64,000 nt of DNA from Bostrychus sinensis (GCA_020698575.1 CM036247.1:27194431-27258430), one strand, 5' to 3'. Shown: positions 1 to 11,820, numbered from the stretch's first letter. The notes: generated by a model not told the origin, from the sequence alone. A program made the numbers and translations.

Positions 1-1156
1 ATATGTTACATTTTTTGGTGTTGTCATGTTGTGTACAAGTATCGCTAAGAGGCTTGTTGCTGTCGGCAAACCTAAAACCCACCAACTCGCGACACTACTT
101 TTCTAATTCATTGATATTATTTTGAAAAGCAGGGGCGTTTTTTTTAAATATCCATCTTCTGTAGCATAAATCAAATCATGTTGTTTTCTTCAACAAAAAT
201 TAATGTTTTTGCTTTGTTCTTATTTCCTCAATGAGAAAATGTCATCTTCTCCTTGAAATGCTAGCCATAAGCTCTCCCTGACCTCCTAAGACTGCAGAAG
301 AAGTAGTGCTAGTCTTCCATCTTTTGCATGAACATTTTATCTGCTGAAAGGGCGAGTCCCAGGTGCACAGACTCCCCAGGGCTGTGAACTTAACATGATT
401 ACCAGTCTTTACCATATAGTCTTCCTGTTTTACTTGTACCGGACTCCGGAGTAGGTACACTGTGTTCCAGTCAAAGAGACAGGTGGATATATATTTCATT
501 GCTGCACATGAAGCTTGTCTGTGAGCTGCTCAATCAATATTCTGAAGGAGACAGCTCTCAAGATTCAGACCTGTGTAGGTTTTAAAAATATTAGTATTTT
601 TACTATCATTAGTGGTTCCTATACATTTACCAAGCACTAAAATCAATTGAGAAATGAATCCTTATTGTATTTATAAATCTATCTAACTCATGACATGAGA
701 TGTTTTATAAGGGTGGCCAATCAAATACCAAGCAAACCACAGGATACTGTATTATGTATAAAAATGAAAACAACAACTCTATGCATCAGTCACTCTCATG
801 TTATACAACAATGGTGCCCAACCTGGAGTCCAGGGGTCCACAGAGGTTTGTCTGTTTTAAGGTTGTGAGGATATCAAATTTATATTTGTGGAATAAATCT
901 TAAAAATTCTACACACAAGATGGAAAGAGATGGAATTCTCTCAAAATATTTGGCTTAAAAGTACCATTTTGTTTGAGTCGCTGCCCTCTGGAGCATCAGG
1001 GTTATGCCTTTTTGATGCTGCACTTGCTGCAAAGCCTAGTTATTCAGCTTTTTATGCTGAAAGCAGAGACGGATCATTTAATATTTTATTATCAAATAGC
1101 CACATACAAAACTATAATAAACATATCAGTATTGCACCATTAAAAGTATACACATT
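1..1156. other. No gene recognised; AT-rich non-coding DNA
   Basis: I see no exon with splice borders and no intact repeat here. Short open frames are interrupted and AT-biased. A fragment near 810-850 resembles the 'caggggtccac' edge seen in many fish interspersed repeats, but it is too short to assign. Confidence 0.4.
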
Positions 1157-1345
1157 TGGGTGACTCGACTAAACTTTATCTGGACCAGACTCGGACTGGA
1201 CGCAGACTCAAATTTGACAACTCAAGATGACTCAATTTGGACTCAAAAAGATTTTTTTAGGCACTTCAAGTGCTAATGACCCAATTCGGACTTCACTCGG
1301 ACCAATTTTTAGTGACTCTGACTCAAACACTGAGCTCTGAAACGT
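1157..1345. repeat. Degenerate GACTC/GGACT-rich repeat
   Basis: The pentamer GACTC and variants (ggactc, gactcg, gactca) recur about every 10-15 bases. Fish genomes often contain interspersed elements built from such words, but I cannot assign a family. No coding potential is seen. Confidence 0.6.
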
Positions 1346-3212
1346 GACTTCGACCCATAAAACTGATGACCTGACCACAACACCACAACCCGTTAAAAAA
1401 GCACATCATCCACGGTACATACACTGTATTCCACTTAAGGCGACAGTTGAAGCCCTGACTGCTATGGCTTTACCTCCAAACGGTGTAGCAAAGGGTTATG
1501 GCAGTGCTAGCAGCTCTGGTGTTAAACCACTCTGCATTCTGCACTTGTATACTTCTAACACTTGTGCCTGGCTGAATAATGCACTTTTTGCTTGAGCTGC
1601 CCGCGCTTCAGCTTCACAGTAACAATCAACTGCACTGATGTGTAATGACAGGCCGGTGGTTTGGGGGTCTACTGCAGCAGATGGGATGAATGAAAGGGAA
1701 AAAAAAAGTGGGAGGCAAAAGCATGGATAGATAGATGGAAGGCTCTGGAAGTCTGGAAAGTGAGGTGCTTGTCGTGCACAGAGAGAAAAAAAACAGTATT
1801 CCAAAACGCTGATTAGTTAGCTCTGCCTTCTTCACCTCGCCTAGATCCTCCACAATCTCTTCTTCCTCATCTCGCCAAGCCAATGCCATTCTCCTCTCCA
1901 TTCCACTACCAAAAGACGCTCGAGCATTAACACCCCACTCTAGTCCCCGACTGCTCTTGAATATTTCAATATAGCCGTGCTTATCTGGCAGCCCCCCATG
2001 ACCTGCCTGGATGAGCGGGGGAGAGGCGCAGATTCGCATGGTGAGCTGTGAAATGGATACTATACACAGTCATATATAAGTGAAGAAGTAGCCCGGAGGT
2101 GAGCGAGCACATGAATACCAGATCTGGCCGCCATCTCATTTGTGTGAACGGGAGCTGGATAATACAGACAGAATTCCTGGATTCATTTGGGATTTTTTTT
2201 TAAAATACAGTGTGCTCAGAAACTTTGCATTTCTTCATGTATGTGTCTTGAGAGTTGAAGTTTGTGTTTTTGATTTTTTTTTTAGCAAATATCGTTAAAA
2301 TGGACACAAAATGGAAAAAATATTCTGTTTTGTTGACTCCTGGTCCAACTCGCTTGCTCATGCCACTTGATTATTTTTGCTATCTTGTCATATTCCTATA
2401 TACAATCTGAAATTCAGGTTTGTTTTAGAGATTGCCTGAATACATTATTGAATGCACCAGTCTATGTCTATGGTCACACTGCAGGTCTTCAGATTTTTGG
2501 CAGAAATCTCAGTCTTGTGTGAAATGACCCACATGCGCAGAAAACATGACGGAACTAGGAGTAGTGAGAGGAGACAGAATTGTCACATTAAATACAAATG
2601 ACCTTCAAAACCTTACTTTTCCCCATTGACTATATTTAAGAAAGTGGCCTGGGTCAGATTTGAAAAAACAAACAAACTGATACGGGTTACATAAGGGTAA
2701 AAAGTCAGATATAGAGCCACTTTTGCTGTCTGAGTGTAGCCGAGTTTAATGCAGACCTTTTGTTTGCAGAGCTTTTATTGTATTGGAAAAGCATTACTTT
2801 TTTAGGGTAGCTCTAAACTAAATGTGAGGCACGTACTGTGGTTCTCAAGTTCAAAAACCTAGATCTGAATGTTATTATTAATAAAGCTCCGCTTCTTAAG
2901 TTTGGAGCTCAAGACAATCACATTCCGTCGTGGATTTATTGTTAATCGTCTCATATATTGGTCACTTAACCTTACTTTAGCATTACTTAATTAATTTATG
3001 AAGTCTGCTGCTGCTTTATAAATAACACTGAATGATTATGAAGTGGATAATGCATATTTGACTTATTTATGCTTTTTGACAATTGTGGCTGTGCATTATT
3101 TCTCTAAGTGGATTTTTGTGAGCTCAATTGAGTCATTTGCAGTCTCCCTTGTAACTCTCATTGTATTATCACTTCTATTAGTTATCTTATTTGAGTGGCT
3201 TAACTTAAGATG
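1346..3212. other. No gene recognised; includes a moderately GC-rich block at 1800-2160
   Basis: Open frames on the minus strand between about 1500 and 2040 reach 137 codons, but they lie in a purine/pyrimidine-skewed block and show no domain, so I treat them as chance. The 1800-2160 block is repeat-free and could be regulatory. Only the base composition supports that. Confidence 0.3.
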
Positions 3213-3318
3213 CATTCATTCATCTTCTTCTGCTTATTCCCATACTGGAGCCTATCCCAGTAACTTTGGACTTTAGATAGGGTACGCCCACGACAGGGGA
3301 TAACTAGTCATAGGGATG
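3213..3318 (-). repeat. Fragment of tRNA-headed SINE (tail side)
   Basis: CATTCATTC followed by 'gcttattccc', 'ggagcctatcccag' and 'gggtacgccc' matches the tail-proximal part of the SINE that is complete at 46194-46531. The tRNA-like head is missing, so this copy is truncated. Confidence 0.65.
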
Positions 3319-3964
3319 GTACAGAGAATTTTAATGAGAGGTTATCATGGCAGTAGCTGGTTTTGTTTATGAAGTGTAACAGATTGTAGCCTGTTGGTGG
3401 ATTTTATAAGGGATTAGAAATCTCTCCATCATAGTTTGGCAAACTGGAGGCCCCCAAACAGCATTTTGGATAGGGTCTCCACAAAGCTACAACCCTGATC
3501 TGGCTCAGTTAAGCCTTGGTTAAATAATTTCACTGCTAGCACAGGACATGGAGATGCTTTGATAGGTGTGTCAGCCTGTTTTGTTTGTTTTTAATTCAAA
3601 TAATAGTAGTTCAGTCGCAACATAAAGCTATGGTATGGCGTAGTGGAATATGGCAGCAGCATCTCTCAGCAGAAGTTACCCATCCTATTTCTAACAAATG
3701 TCATTTTAATGTTTTAACAAACTGTTCTAAAGTCACCATATGCCTAAAACAACATCAGCACACTGCAATCATTCAAGCTAATAAATACTTAAATGAATGT
3801 CTGTTTCAGCAAATATACTAAACAAACAATTGTCGTTCCAGTCCAGTATTTTTCTTCTAACATGATTGTCAGCTAATTTGTATTTTCAGATTGATTAATC
3901 TTTTAAAATACCTCAGACAAATAAGATTAAAATGGTATGAAGTTGTAATAAAAAGTTGCTTATT

Positions 3965-4117
3965 TTTGTTGTTTGTCTTGTCCTGTCTTAAATGTCAAGG
4001 GACTACGAATGAAAATTAGCTGTACGCTAACTTCGGCGCATTTACACATGTATTTTTTTACTGGTGTTCATTAATGTGCATTGTCCCTTTTAAATAAATA
4101 AAATAAAATAAAAATTA
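3965..4117 (+). repeat. 3' tail of a non-LTR retrotransposon
   Basis: The block runs from 'tgttgtttgtcttg' through 'aagggactacg' and 'aatgtgcattgtccc' to an AAATAAAATAAAATAAAA tail. I recognise this as a recurrent 3'-UTR type of fish LINEs. No reverse transcriptase sequence precedes it, so it is a strongly 5'-truncated copy. Confidence 0.6.
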
Positions 4118-4119
4118 TA

Positions 4120-4196
4120 TAGTACTTTTCTAGTCACTCAAAGTCACTTTAAAATTTGGTGCATTATTCATTCACTCCTCAGTCACATTCGGTAGC
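4120..4196 (-). repeat. Fragment of SINE with L2-like tail
   Basis: The words 'tatagtacttttctag', 'actcaaagtcactt' and 'attcactcctcagtcac' match the tail end of the longer repeat at 61625-61807 and 44360-44515. It abuts the LINE tail on its left, which suggests insertion into or next to that poly-A tract. Confidence 0.6.
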
Positions 4197-4473
4197 AGAA
4201 AAGTCAAACAACAACAAAAAATAATTCCCTACCATTCAATCAGTTACATTTTAATTTAAAACCACAACTCTTTATATCAGAAACTTTTTAGCTGACTCAA
4301 TTGTGCTTTCATGCTCTAACACAAAATAAAAAGTCTATGTTTCAAGTCTCAATGTCCTATTAAAACTATCCAGTCACCTATTTAAGCATTTAAGCATTGA
4401 TCATAAGCCTCACATCACAATCAGAACATTTCAGTTACAGACATTTTTGACAGACTCGGGTGGTGTTTTCATG

Positions 4474-4550
4474 CAAAAAACAAAACAAAACAAACAAAAA
4501 AACAAACAAAACAAAACAACAAACAAAACAAAAAACAAAACAAACAAACA
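4474..4550 (+). repeat. CAAA/CAAAA low-complexity tract
   Basis: About 77 bases are made only of A runs separated by single C residues. On the minus strand this creates an artefactual Phe/Leu/Cys/Val-rich frame. Confidence 0.9.
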
Positions 4551-6764
4551 TGGAATTATAAGTGCAACTGAGTAATAAAAAGTGAAATGCCAATAAAACG
4601 TGTAATACAGGATTAAAGTACACAAAATTTACTTCTACTTACCAATGACCTTTTTAGTAGGTAAATACAGAAAGACATTGTGGTTTAAGAAAAATTAAGT
4701 GGCACTTATTTTAACTTATGTAACAGTAACATTATAGAACTGGATTTTTTTCACCTGTTGTGTTTCTTCTATACCTTATGCCCTAAACTGCTACCTTCTG
4801 TTTAGGAGTGTAAAGTGATGACACTGTTTATGTTTTTATTAAACTTTTATTTTTCTCTGGCAAAGGCGACCCACTAAAAGCCATTCTGCTACCCTCTTTT
4901 AATCTTACATATTGTTTTCTTTAATTTTTAATGTGTATATTTTACAGTGTAGTCTGCATTTTGAATCGTCAGCCGCACCAGACATTGATTGCCTGGTCAA
5001 TATCTATTCCTCTATTCCCATTAGAACTCTGACTCCATATGTGCAGCTCTTTAATCTTATGAACACAGACCCTATATGTCCTTGAGTGGTGACTGCTGTT
5101 CCCCTCAGAATGCACAACCAGCCTGGGTAATACTCCCTGGACCACCACGTCCCATACGGGATGCCTGACCACTGATTGTCAGTGCATTTGATTTTGCGGT
5201 TAGTGATCTAGAGACTTGCGGGTTTGTTTGTTGCAGTCTATAACAAACACTGTGGGTTCTGTGCCGAATAGCAAGCTGTCAATCTACTGGTTTGGGACTG
5301 ACCAGTGGGAAGACTGTGCAGTGGACTGTGGAGAATAGGAAGGAGATGTCGGGACCTCGGATTGAGAATGGCCAGCCTGACATTATGGGGTCCACCGCCT
5401 GGGGAAAGATTTGACTCCGTCCATTGGAGAGGAGTTAAAGGATCATGGGATAGCATCGTGGGGGGAAGACAGAGAGGCTACAGAGGACGCCATGCCGGCT
5501 CTAATTGGTTTCTCTTTTTGGAACAGCCATCGCACCCCTTTCTCTTCCCCGTTACAATCGAGAGCCCTGGAAAGCCTGTTGGATTTGAAGAGAATCTGTA
5601 TCTTAAAGGGGGGTAGCAGGAGGAGCACGGGGGGGATTCACAATCAATAATTCATAAGGCCGTTCCTTATTAGGGCTTCTCCTGACTGGGCTGCTGCTTC
5701 TTATGCCCGGATGAGAAGATTCTGGGGGGCTAAAGCCGCGCAGGAACTGTTGGCAGATGCATGTTGCGCCCTCACAGGGACTCGCTGAGATCCTTTTTGT
5801 TACTCCTGATTTCTCCAACCCTCCATGTCTGAATCCAGTCCTCTTAGCATACCAATGAAGCCTACAGAGCACTCCATATGGAAAGAGGTATTTGCATAGA
5901 CAAAAGAGGCTGTTTTAGGTGAAAAAAAAAACAAAAAAAATGTTTTAGCATTGTAAAGACAAATGAAGGGGAAGGTAAATTGATTTATAATGGGGTAAGA
6001 GATTGTATAATCATAGGGACATAAAAGTGCTGTAAAATCATAATGCAAGACAAAATGTCTGAGTGCTGCTTGTTTTTATGGCTGAATTAATGTGTTTGCT
6101 ATGCTGTCATTAAGGCTGAGGAGGACTGAATTAGAACGAAAGCTTTAATTTTAATTTTACTGCAATTGTTCTTTAGCAAAGGGTATGACTGTGTCTAGAG
6201 CCACAGGTGGATTCAAGGTGCATTCAAAACCTAAACACCTACTATATTAGTAAGAATTGGATTGTTTTATGCAATGCCATAATCATAGACAATATAAGGG
6301 CAGTTATTTACTGTAACATTATTCATAACATGTGATGTGCTGTGAAGGTTTTACTAGAGCCATAAAAACTCAAATTTGGGCAAATGTTAGGAGATGGGGC
6401 CGTGGCCTTAATGTGAAAGCTAATTAAAAAAAACATTTAAATGTACAACATTTGCAAAGATATTCTTATAATTTGCACTCACTGTATTCACTCTGGTCAT
6501 CTATAGGAACAGGCACAGTTTACTGAACTGTTTTCTACAGAGAGTTCAATGTTTGCAAATTGCTATTCATTCATTCCACTCTTTGCACTCATGCAATGCA
6601 AGCAATGAAGATTAAACACATGTAGTGACATTTTCAGGTAATGGCACTACTGAAAATTAATTTCAGTGGAAAGTAGCTTAACTTCAGTCTGATCTAACTC
6701 TTTCAAAGTACAAAATTTCACACAATGAACTTTTGAACAAGCGTACACCAATCAGGCACTACCT
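4551..6764. other. No gene recognised; repeat-poor block at 5480-5870
   Basis: The interval carries only short overlapping open frames on both strands, the usual pattern of non-coding DNA with locally higher GC. The part at 5480-5870 is repeat-free and contains words such as 'caatcaataattcataagg', so it could be a conserved non-coding element. Only an alignment to other fishes would show this. Confidence 0.3.
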
Positions 6765-7170
6765 TACTAATATGCAGCCCCACAGACTACTTTAACTTCT
6801 TCAGCAATTTTTCTTCCAGACCACATAGGCCAGCCTACGCTCCTCATGTGCATTACCTGTCAATGGTTACTCAAAGTTGCTTCATTTGACTTCTTTTGAT
6901 AGAAACTGAACACTGCAGACTGGGAACACCCCACAAGAGCTGCAGTTTTGGAGGTGCTCTGACCCAGTCAACTAACCATCACAATTTGGCCCTTGTCAAA
7001 TTTGCAATTTTTTTTTCTTTTCCCATTTTTCCTGCTTTCAACACATCATTGAAAGCATTTCACACTAAAATCTTCACTTGCTGCCTAATATATCCCAGGT
7101 GCCATAAATATGAGATAATCTTTATTGTTCACCTATCCGTGGTCATAATGATAGGTCTGATAAGTGGACC
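6765..7170 (-). mobile_element. Decayed, internally deleted Tc1/mariner transposon
   Basis: The minus strand encodes a broken N-terminus of a Tc1-like transposase. After an ATG at 7026 one can read MGK, then in another frame FDKGQIVM and further LGQSTSKTAALVGCS, the helix-turn-helix signature of Tc1 elements. Frameshifts and a stop break it. The edges 'caccaatcaggcac' on the left and 'gataggtctgataagtg' on the right look like diverged inverted termini. The copy is about 0.4 kb against roughly 1.2 kb for an intact element, so the catalytic region is gone. It has no transposition capacity. Confidence 0.75.
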
Positions 7171-7205
7171 CACTTCCAAAAATGTATAGTTTGAAGCAAT
7201 TGCAC

Positions 7206-7961
7206 TACTGTTTTTTCCGAGGTCGCACTTTTTTCATAGTCTGGCCAGGGGTGCAACGTATGCTCAGGTGCGACTTATATAATAAAATATTTCACATGTT
7301 GGTTATTTTCACTGACAGCCGCGAGAGGGCACGCTAGGCTTGTGCACCAGCATCTGCTGCACCTGTACCACTGACAATTTAAAATGTAAACATTACCGGT
7401 AACAACTTAGGCTATAAAGACAACTGAGAAAGAGCAGAATAATAGGAAATGAAAGTGATGCTGAGTCTGACGACAGCCACGCAGAGGAGGACGCGGCGCT
7501 TCGTCTACCTCCGGAGTTGGCGAAGTTGTTCAGAAGCGACACCGAGGATGAAGAATTTAAAGAATTTAGTGATTAGGAGTGAGATGGTGAGTTTGGTGAA
7601 CTTATTATATTATGTTCTTTATGCTATAGTTTTGTGAATAACTGTTAATATATTACGTTAACATATGAGACACCTATTCAGTTCATTGTTTATGCTTCAT
7701 GTAGCTGAATAACCATAAATGTGTTACGTTAGCATAGCGCACACCTATTCAGCCTGTTGTTCTCTATTCTTTTATTACTATAACTTGCCTTTCAAGATGA
7801 AATGTCTGTTCTTGGTGTCAGAGTTTGTAAAGTAATTTTCCCCCAAAAAATGTGATTTATAGTCCAGTGCAACTTATATACGTTTTTTTCTTCTTCATTG
7901 TGCATTTTTTGGCTAGTACGACTTATACTCTGGAGCGACTTATAGTACGGAAAATACGGTA
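7206..7961 (+). mobile_element. TIR DNA transposon with acidic ORF remnant, possibly Tc1/pogo-like
   Basis: The right end reads 'gcgacttatagtacggaaaatacggta'; its reverse complement (taccgtattttccg) parallels the left start 'tactgttttttccg', and TA bounds both ends. Internal words ('gcgacttat', 'gtgcgactt'-like) repeat near both termini, typical of an abundant fish TIR family. At 7449-7567 one frame reads an acidic stretch with SDDSHAEEDAA, PPELAKLF and DTEDEEFKEFSD before a stop. I infer this is the remnant of a transposase leader. The TA target suggests Tc1/mariner-pogo. It also carries a CTCF-like motif at 7319-7332. Confidence 0.6.
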
Positions 7962-9193
7962 CTTTAAGTTTTACCTTGTTCTATTTCTTTTGCCTATATA
8001 TTAGCAGAGCTTTCTATTTGTCCTTCCTAAAAACCCATGATTCTTGAGCACTGTCTTTCTCGGCTGCACAAGCAGTGAGTGATGCGCCTCTATCCATGGG
8101 GGTCTCGGGCCTCGTCCTGTCTCCGGGCCTCTCTCATTAGCCTGCAGCTGCAGCACATTAAGAGCGGATAAATTACCCATGTGCCATGTGGAGAGATCTA
8201 ATCACGGCCACGCAGCTTCTCGGGATGCTTTTCTATCATTAACTCCCCCCCTTGGTTCTCCTCCTCACACCTTGTTTGGCTCCTCAGACAAAGCCATAAA
8301 CTGAACTAGATTTATGATGCTTTGGAGCACTTAGAGAGCCGAGTGCTGCAGTTAGTGACCCCACGACCTGTACCGGCTTAAATCCTATGCCTTAACGTCT
8401 CAGTGTGTGGTAGGAGAGGAAATACTGCGATCACCTTGCAGAGATGGATGCAGTTTTTAATATATTATAACAGAGGTCTACGAGAATCTGTGCTTGGGGT
8501 GATGCGTTCAAATTTTCTACATGTTCACTTAATGCAGCTCAAAGCGAGTGTGGCGTGCAGGTAGGAGCAATGATGTGAAACAGATAAACACTGATTACTC
8601 TGGCTGAGATAAATGGAGGGGCAGCTCGCCAACGGGAGAAGTTTTACTCACCATAGATCACAATTTGTAAGTGCCGCTTCCTCGGGATTCCAGAGTGGAG
8701 TGGAAGCCAGCTCTTTTTTATTCAGTCAATACGGTTTTATGCAGTTGCATGCTACATTAGAAATGTGGCCACAAAGCAAAAGCCATGAAGTTACAAAGAG
8801 CTACTTCATATAACTTCTATGATGGGGTCCATATAAGGGGCTAGTTACAACTTTAGCATTTATCATATTCATTCAACCTGTTACATGTACAGTATTAAAC
8901 TACATCCAGGCTGTTGCATAATTAACATTTAGTATAGGAGCATATGTAAAGTACTGTAACTACTCAATCTTTGCCAACTAATAACTTTTTCACTTTACAA
9001 TGGAACAACATTAAATGTGAGAACATTTTCCAAGTAAACCAACCTATTTTAAACTCTGCATTGTTATCATCCACAACTCAATGTTATCATCAGTTCTTCT
9101 GTTGAAAGTGCTAAACATTTGCATCCATTTGATAACTTGAATATGTTGTATTATATTCAGAAAACTCCTGCTTCCTTAACCCTAACCTTAGGC
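7962..9193. other. No gene recognised; candidate conserved element at 8040-8420
   Basis: The 8040-8420 segment is repeat-free, has balanced base composition and contains TAATC and ATTA cores ('gatctaatcacgg', 'tctcattagcctg', 'tatcattaactcc'). This is the usual look of vertebrate developmental enhancers, but conservation is not shown here. The remainder is AT-rich with nothing recognisable. Confidence 0.3.
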
Positions 9194-9212
9194 TTTTTTT
9201 TTTTTTTTTTTT
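9194..9212. repeat. Poly-T tract
   Basis: A run of 19 T residues, without an adjoining retroelement body that I can recognise. Confidence 0.9.
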
Positions 9213-9731
9213 GCCTGTTGGTTAGTTTGTTGGACTTAACTTTAGATAGACAAAAAGTTAGTATAATTTTGATGAAATTTTCTGGAGAGGTCAGTAATGG
9301 GCCAAGGAGAAACATTTTCAGTGAGAATATTTTAAAAGTAGATTTTGCACAATAAATCCCCTTTAATGACCAGTATAGTCCAGTCACAAGAGGTCAGTAG
9401 AGGAACAAATTACTTATCATAGTTTTTATGATGCGTTACCATGATGCCACTAGATGGAGTCCAGGGCTACTGCAGGTCTCAACTCAGTTGCCCTCAGTCT
9501 AGCACAAACCAGTGGTTCCTTTGGCACCAGGCCTATTAAAACTGCTGTAAAATGGAAAGCATATTTCTAAAAAACAGCAAAGACCACTTTGGAGGTACAT
9601 ATTTTATATACAGCATATATTCTCTTTAATCATGAGCTTTAAAAAAAGACATGATATGTTTAAGTAAATAAAAGATGAAAAGCAGCCAAAGTTTTCCTTT
9701 TATAAATGTAATAATCCCTGTTAACCTACAG
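9213..9731. other. No gene recognised; CTCF-like 12/14 match at 9447
   Basis: This stretch sits directly upstream of the exon chain and is probably intron of the same gene. A sequence beginning ccactagatgg at 9447 matches 12 of 14 positions of the CTCF core consensus. I see nothing else. Confidence 0.3.
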
Positions 9732-9767
9732 TATTAATGAGAATTCTGACACTGTTCGGCGCTGGAG
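9732..9767 (+). CDS. Candidate internal micro-exon of unrecognised gene (exon a)
   Basis: Thirty-six bases lie between an acceptor (ttaacctacag) and a donor (AG|gtggat). The only open frame that fits starts with the last base of a codon and ends with two bases of the next, reading INENSDTVRRW plus part of an Arg codon. Its end phase joins without a shift to the exon at 9917, restoring an Arg codon (AG+A). The intron between them would be 149 bases, a normal length for fish. The donor is only moderate and the exon is very short, so this is the weakest link in the chain. Alternatives are a chance match, or a different upstream partner beyond the window. Confidence 0.4.
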
Positions 9768-9916
9768 GTGGATGCCACATAAACAGCTCATTTGTATCAA
9801 TTTAGTAGAAGGAGTGGGATTCCCTGTCTCCTGTCTTGGAAATACTTTGAATGCACAAATGGACATCTTCCAATATCCACCTGGAATTATATTAATGTAT
9901 TCTCTTTTTTCCTTAG

Positions 9917-10045
9917 ACTTAAAGACGTTCATGAGAGTAAGGCATTGGTGTTGGTCAGTGCTGATCAGAAATCTCTCCAAAGCCAAATATCAGCCTTAAA
10001 TCAGAATTCTTTTGACATGACTGACACCTATGAGTCAGTACGTTT
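9917..10045 (+). CDS. Candidate coding exon of unrecognised gene (exon b)
   Basis: A long pyrimidine tract and acceptor (ctcttttttccttag) precede 129 bases that are open in one frame only, followed by a near-consensus donor (CGTTT|gtaagtaa). The exon is symmetric: it enters and leaves after codon position two. The frame reads LKDVHESKALVLVSADQKSL, then QSQISALNQ and DMTDTYESVR, a polar stretch with heptad-like spacing that looks helical or coiled-coil. I do not recognise the family and see no catalytic motif. The strong splice sites, symmetric length and smooth joining to neighbours make it the best-supported exon in the window. Confidence 0.6.
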
Positions 10046-10604
10046 GTAAGTAAATACATTCATATCCAATTGTAACTGGAATTTTAAAGTCTGTCTTTAA
10101 TTGGGAAGGAGCAGGTAGTTAAAATCCTTGAAGCAAATCAATGCCAAATTTTTACTGCATGAGTATGAGAATATAAGAAAGTACACGCGGGTACAGTAGC
10201 TCAACAAGACCAAAATACTTAACACTCAGGCTTTCAGGACAACAAATTAATGGGAATAGTTGAAGTTCTACATGTTAACATAGTAATGGGACTAACATCT
10301 TTGGTCATTGTGCAAACACCAAACACTTGAATTGCACATAAGTCTGACAGCACTAAATGCTACTGTTACTGAAGGCAATCATTATCTATCTCTTACTGCT
10401 GCTGGAAAGAGCACTTCCTATGTATGTGTGACAGTGAAGTTTTAAATTACTAGTTTAAGCTGACGATTTACTTAAATGTTGCTCAAAAGTGAGAACAAAC
10501 ACTTCAAAAGTCTACTCTGTACTTTATCTCTTTGCTCCAGGATTCTTGTTTTTTGGTTTTCTTGATGGCTACACTATTTTTTTATTTTTATTTGAATCAC
10601 TCAG

Positions 10605-10696
10605 ATTAGAAGGAAGAATGCTGCTTGAAAGCTTTCTTTGTGTAGATTTTCCAAAATATACTCAGACAAGACAGGAATCATTAGACAATGTTTGCC
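10605..10696 (+). CDS. Candidate coding exon of unrecognised gene (exon c)
   Basis: The acceptor follows a T-rich tract (tttgaatcactcag), and the donor is C|gtatga. The open frame starts with one base completing a Leu codon with the previous exon, then reads LEGRMLLESFLCVDF, followed by TQTRQESLDNVC, and leaves one base of the next codon. It is 92 bases long, taking phase two in and phase one out, exactly what the flanking candidates need. The peptide again looks helical (EGRMLLESF, RQESLDN). A second strong acceptor at 10541 (ctttgctccag) would give a T-rich, Phe-laden reading and I consider it less likely. Confidence 0.5.
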
Positions 10697-10995
10697 GTAT
10701 GAATTAATCACGCTTTGTTTATCCAAAGAACATCTTAATGTCTTATTCTCTTTGAAATAATGAACTGCAGCAACATGAAAACAACTTAATTTCTTAATCC
10801 ATTCTCTGTTTTGCATTGCCCTATTACCCATGGGCATTAGCAACTTTTTATTGTAGATTTTCATGCGACAACTTACAGTGTTTATTCTTTTCATGTAGTT
10901 TCTGAGTTTTTGAGTTAATTTATGCTCTTGCTAACCTTGTTGGACTATAGAAAAAGTTGAAGAAAAATACATTTTAGTTGAGCTACTGTATGGTC

Positions 10996-11619
10996 TAGGG
11001 CTGTGCAATTAATTGATTTTTGATTACAGTTTTGATCTTGGCTCACAACAATTACAAAAACTAAAATAACTGAGAAAAAACAAGTGTTCTGAATTACGTG
11101 GCACCCTTAGCCAAAACCTGCAGCATAGCTTTTTGTGTATTCATGGTGGGAGAGGAGAGCTGCAGCCGAAGTGCTTGGTGAGCCGACGAGACAGAACAAA
11201 TTCTGTTGTTTGGGAGCAGTTTGGGTTTGAGGAGGCAAACATGGAGTATGTTTGCTTATTTACTGAAACGCTTATGGGCTTACGCAAACCTGCTGCTACA
11301 GGTCACAGGCTGCAGGCCTGTCTCTGTCTTTGAGAGGCTCTACCATTCGCTCACACAGGCCACAGCACGAGTCCACTGCAACAGCACTCATTTGTTATAT
11401 TATATCATATTCATGAGCTGTGCATCCAAACACATACCGCATCAGTGTGTGGAGTAGGACAGCGTTATTACAGCTGGGAGTAGCTGTAGACTCTGAATGC
11501 AATAAACAATACTAATACTATTCTTCCCCTACATTAATTTTATTTCAGTTCTTGATAAATCATTTTAAGTAATTGTGATTTCATTTATGACCAAAGTAAT
11601 TGTGATCAAGCAACCCTAC
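10996..11619. mobile_element. hAT-like DNA element ('gggctgtgcaatt' type)
   Basis: The left edge 'tagggctgtgcaattaattg' and right edge 'aattgtgatcaagcaaccc' form imperfect inverted ends. Both flanks contain A/T-rich 'aattgtgat'-like words, as in a common fish element with 'agggctgtgcaat' termini. I could not find a convincing 8-bp target duplication, so the hAT assignment rests on family resemblance. It lies in the intron between candidate exons c and d. Confidence 0.5.
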
Positions 11620-11656
11620 TGTGGACTGTGTTTTTGTCACTTATTGTATTTTTGTT

Positions 11657-11820
11657 GGGTGCACAGTAGCCGATTGGTTAGCTCTCCTACCTCTCATGAT
11701 GGAGCTTGTGGGTTTGATACTCTTGTCTGGGCACTCCAGCTTCCTCCCACTGTCCAAAGATGTGCATGTGTTTGATAAATTGGTGAATCAAAACTGCCCC
11801 TTGTCAATGAATGTAAGAAT
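11657..11820 (+). repeat. tRNA-headed SINE, diverged copy
   Basis: The head reads 'gggtgcacagtagccgattgg' with a box-A-like TTGGTTAGC and a box-B-like GGGTTTGATAC. It is followed by the body words 'cactccagcttcctcccac' and 'tgtccaaagatgtgcatg' and a short tail with aatgaatg. This is the same family as the intact copy at 46194-46531. Confidence 0.75.

Noticed and set aside
3043..3276. Hydrophobic 77-codon frame resembling a membrane protein
   Set aside because: The Leu/Val/Phe/Ile content follows from T-rich DNA, and its 3' end runs into a SINE fragment.
8609..8666. Possible further upstream exon (open frame with strong donor TT|gtaagtgcc, end phase 2)
   Set aside because: Its end phase would fit exon a, but the acceptor (ggctgag) lacks a pyrimidine tract and other frames are closed only just before. 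Not strong enough to annotate.
9238..9292. Possible exon after the poly-T and 'ttggttag' acceptor
   Set aside because: The open frame ends in phase 0 at a weak donor (gag|gtcagt), which does not match the phase of exon a or b. The poly-T can mimic a pyrimidine tract.
11657..11730. tRNA gene
   Set aside because: Box A and box B are present but the cloverleaf stems do not pair and a SINE body follows. The same applies to the heads at 12.2, 16.5, 18.4, 34.7, 46.5 and 62.2 kb.
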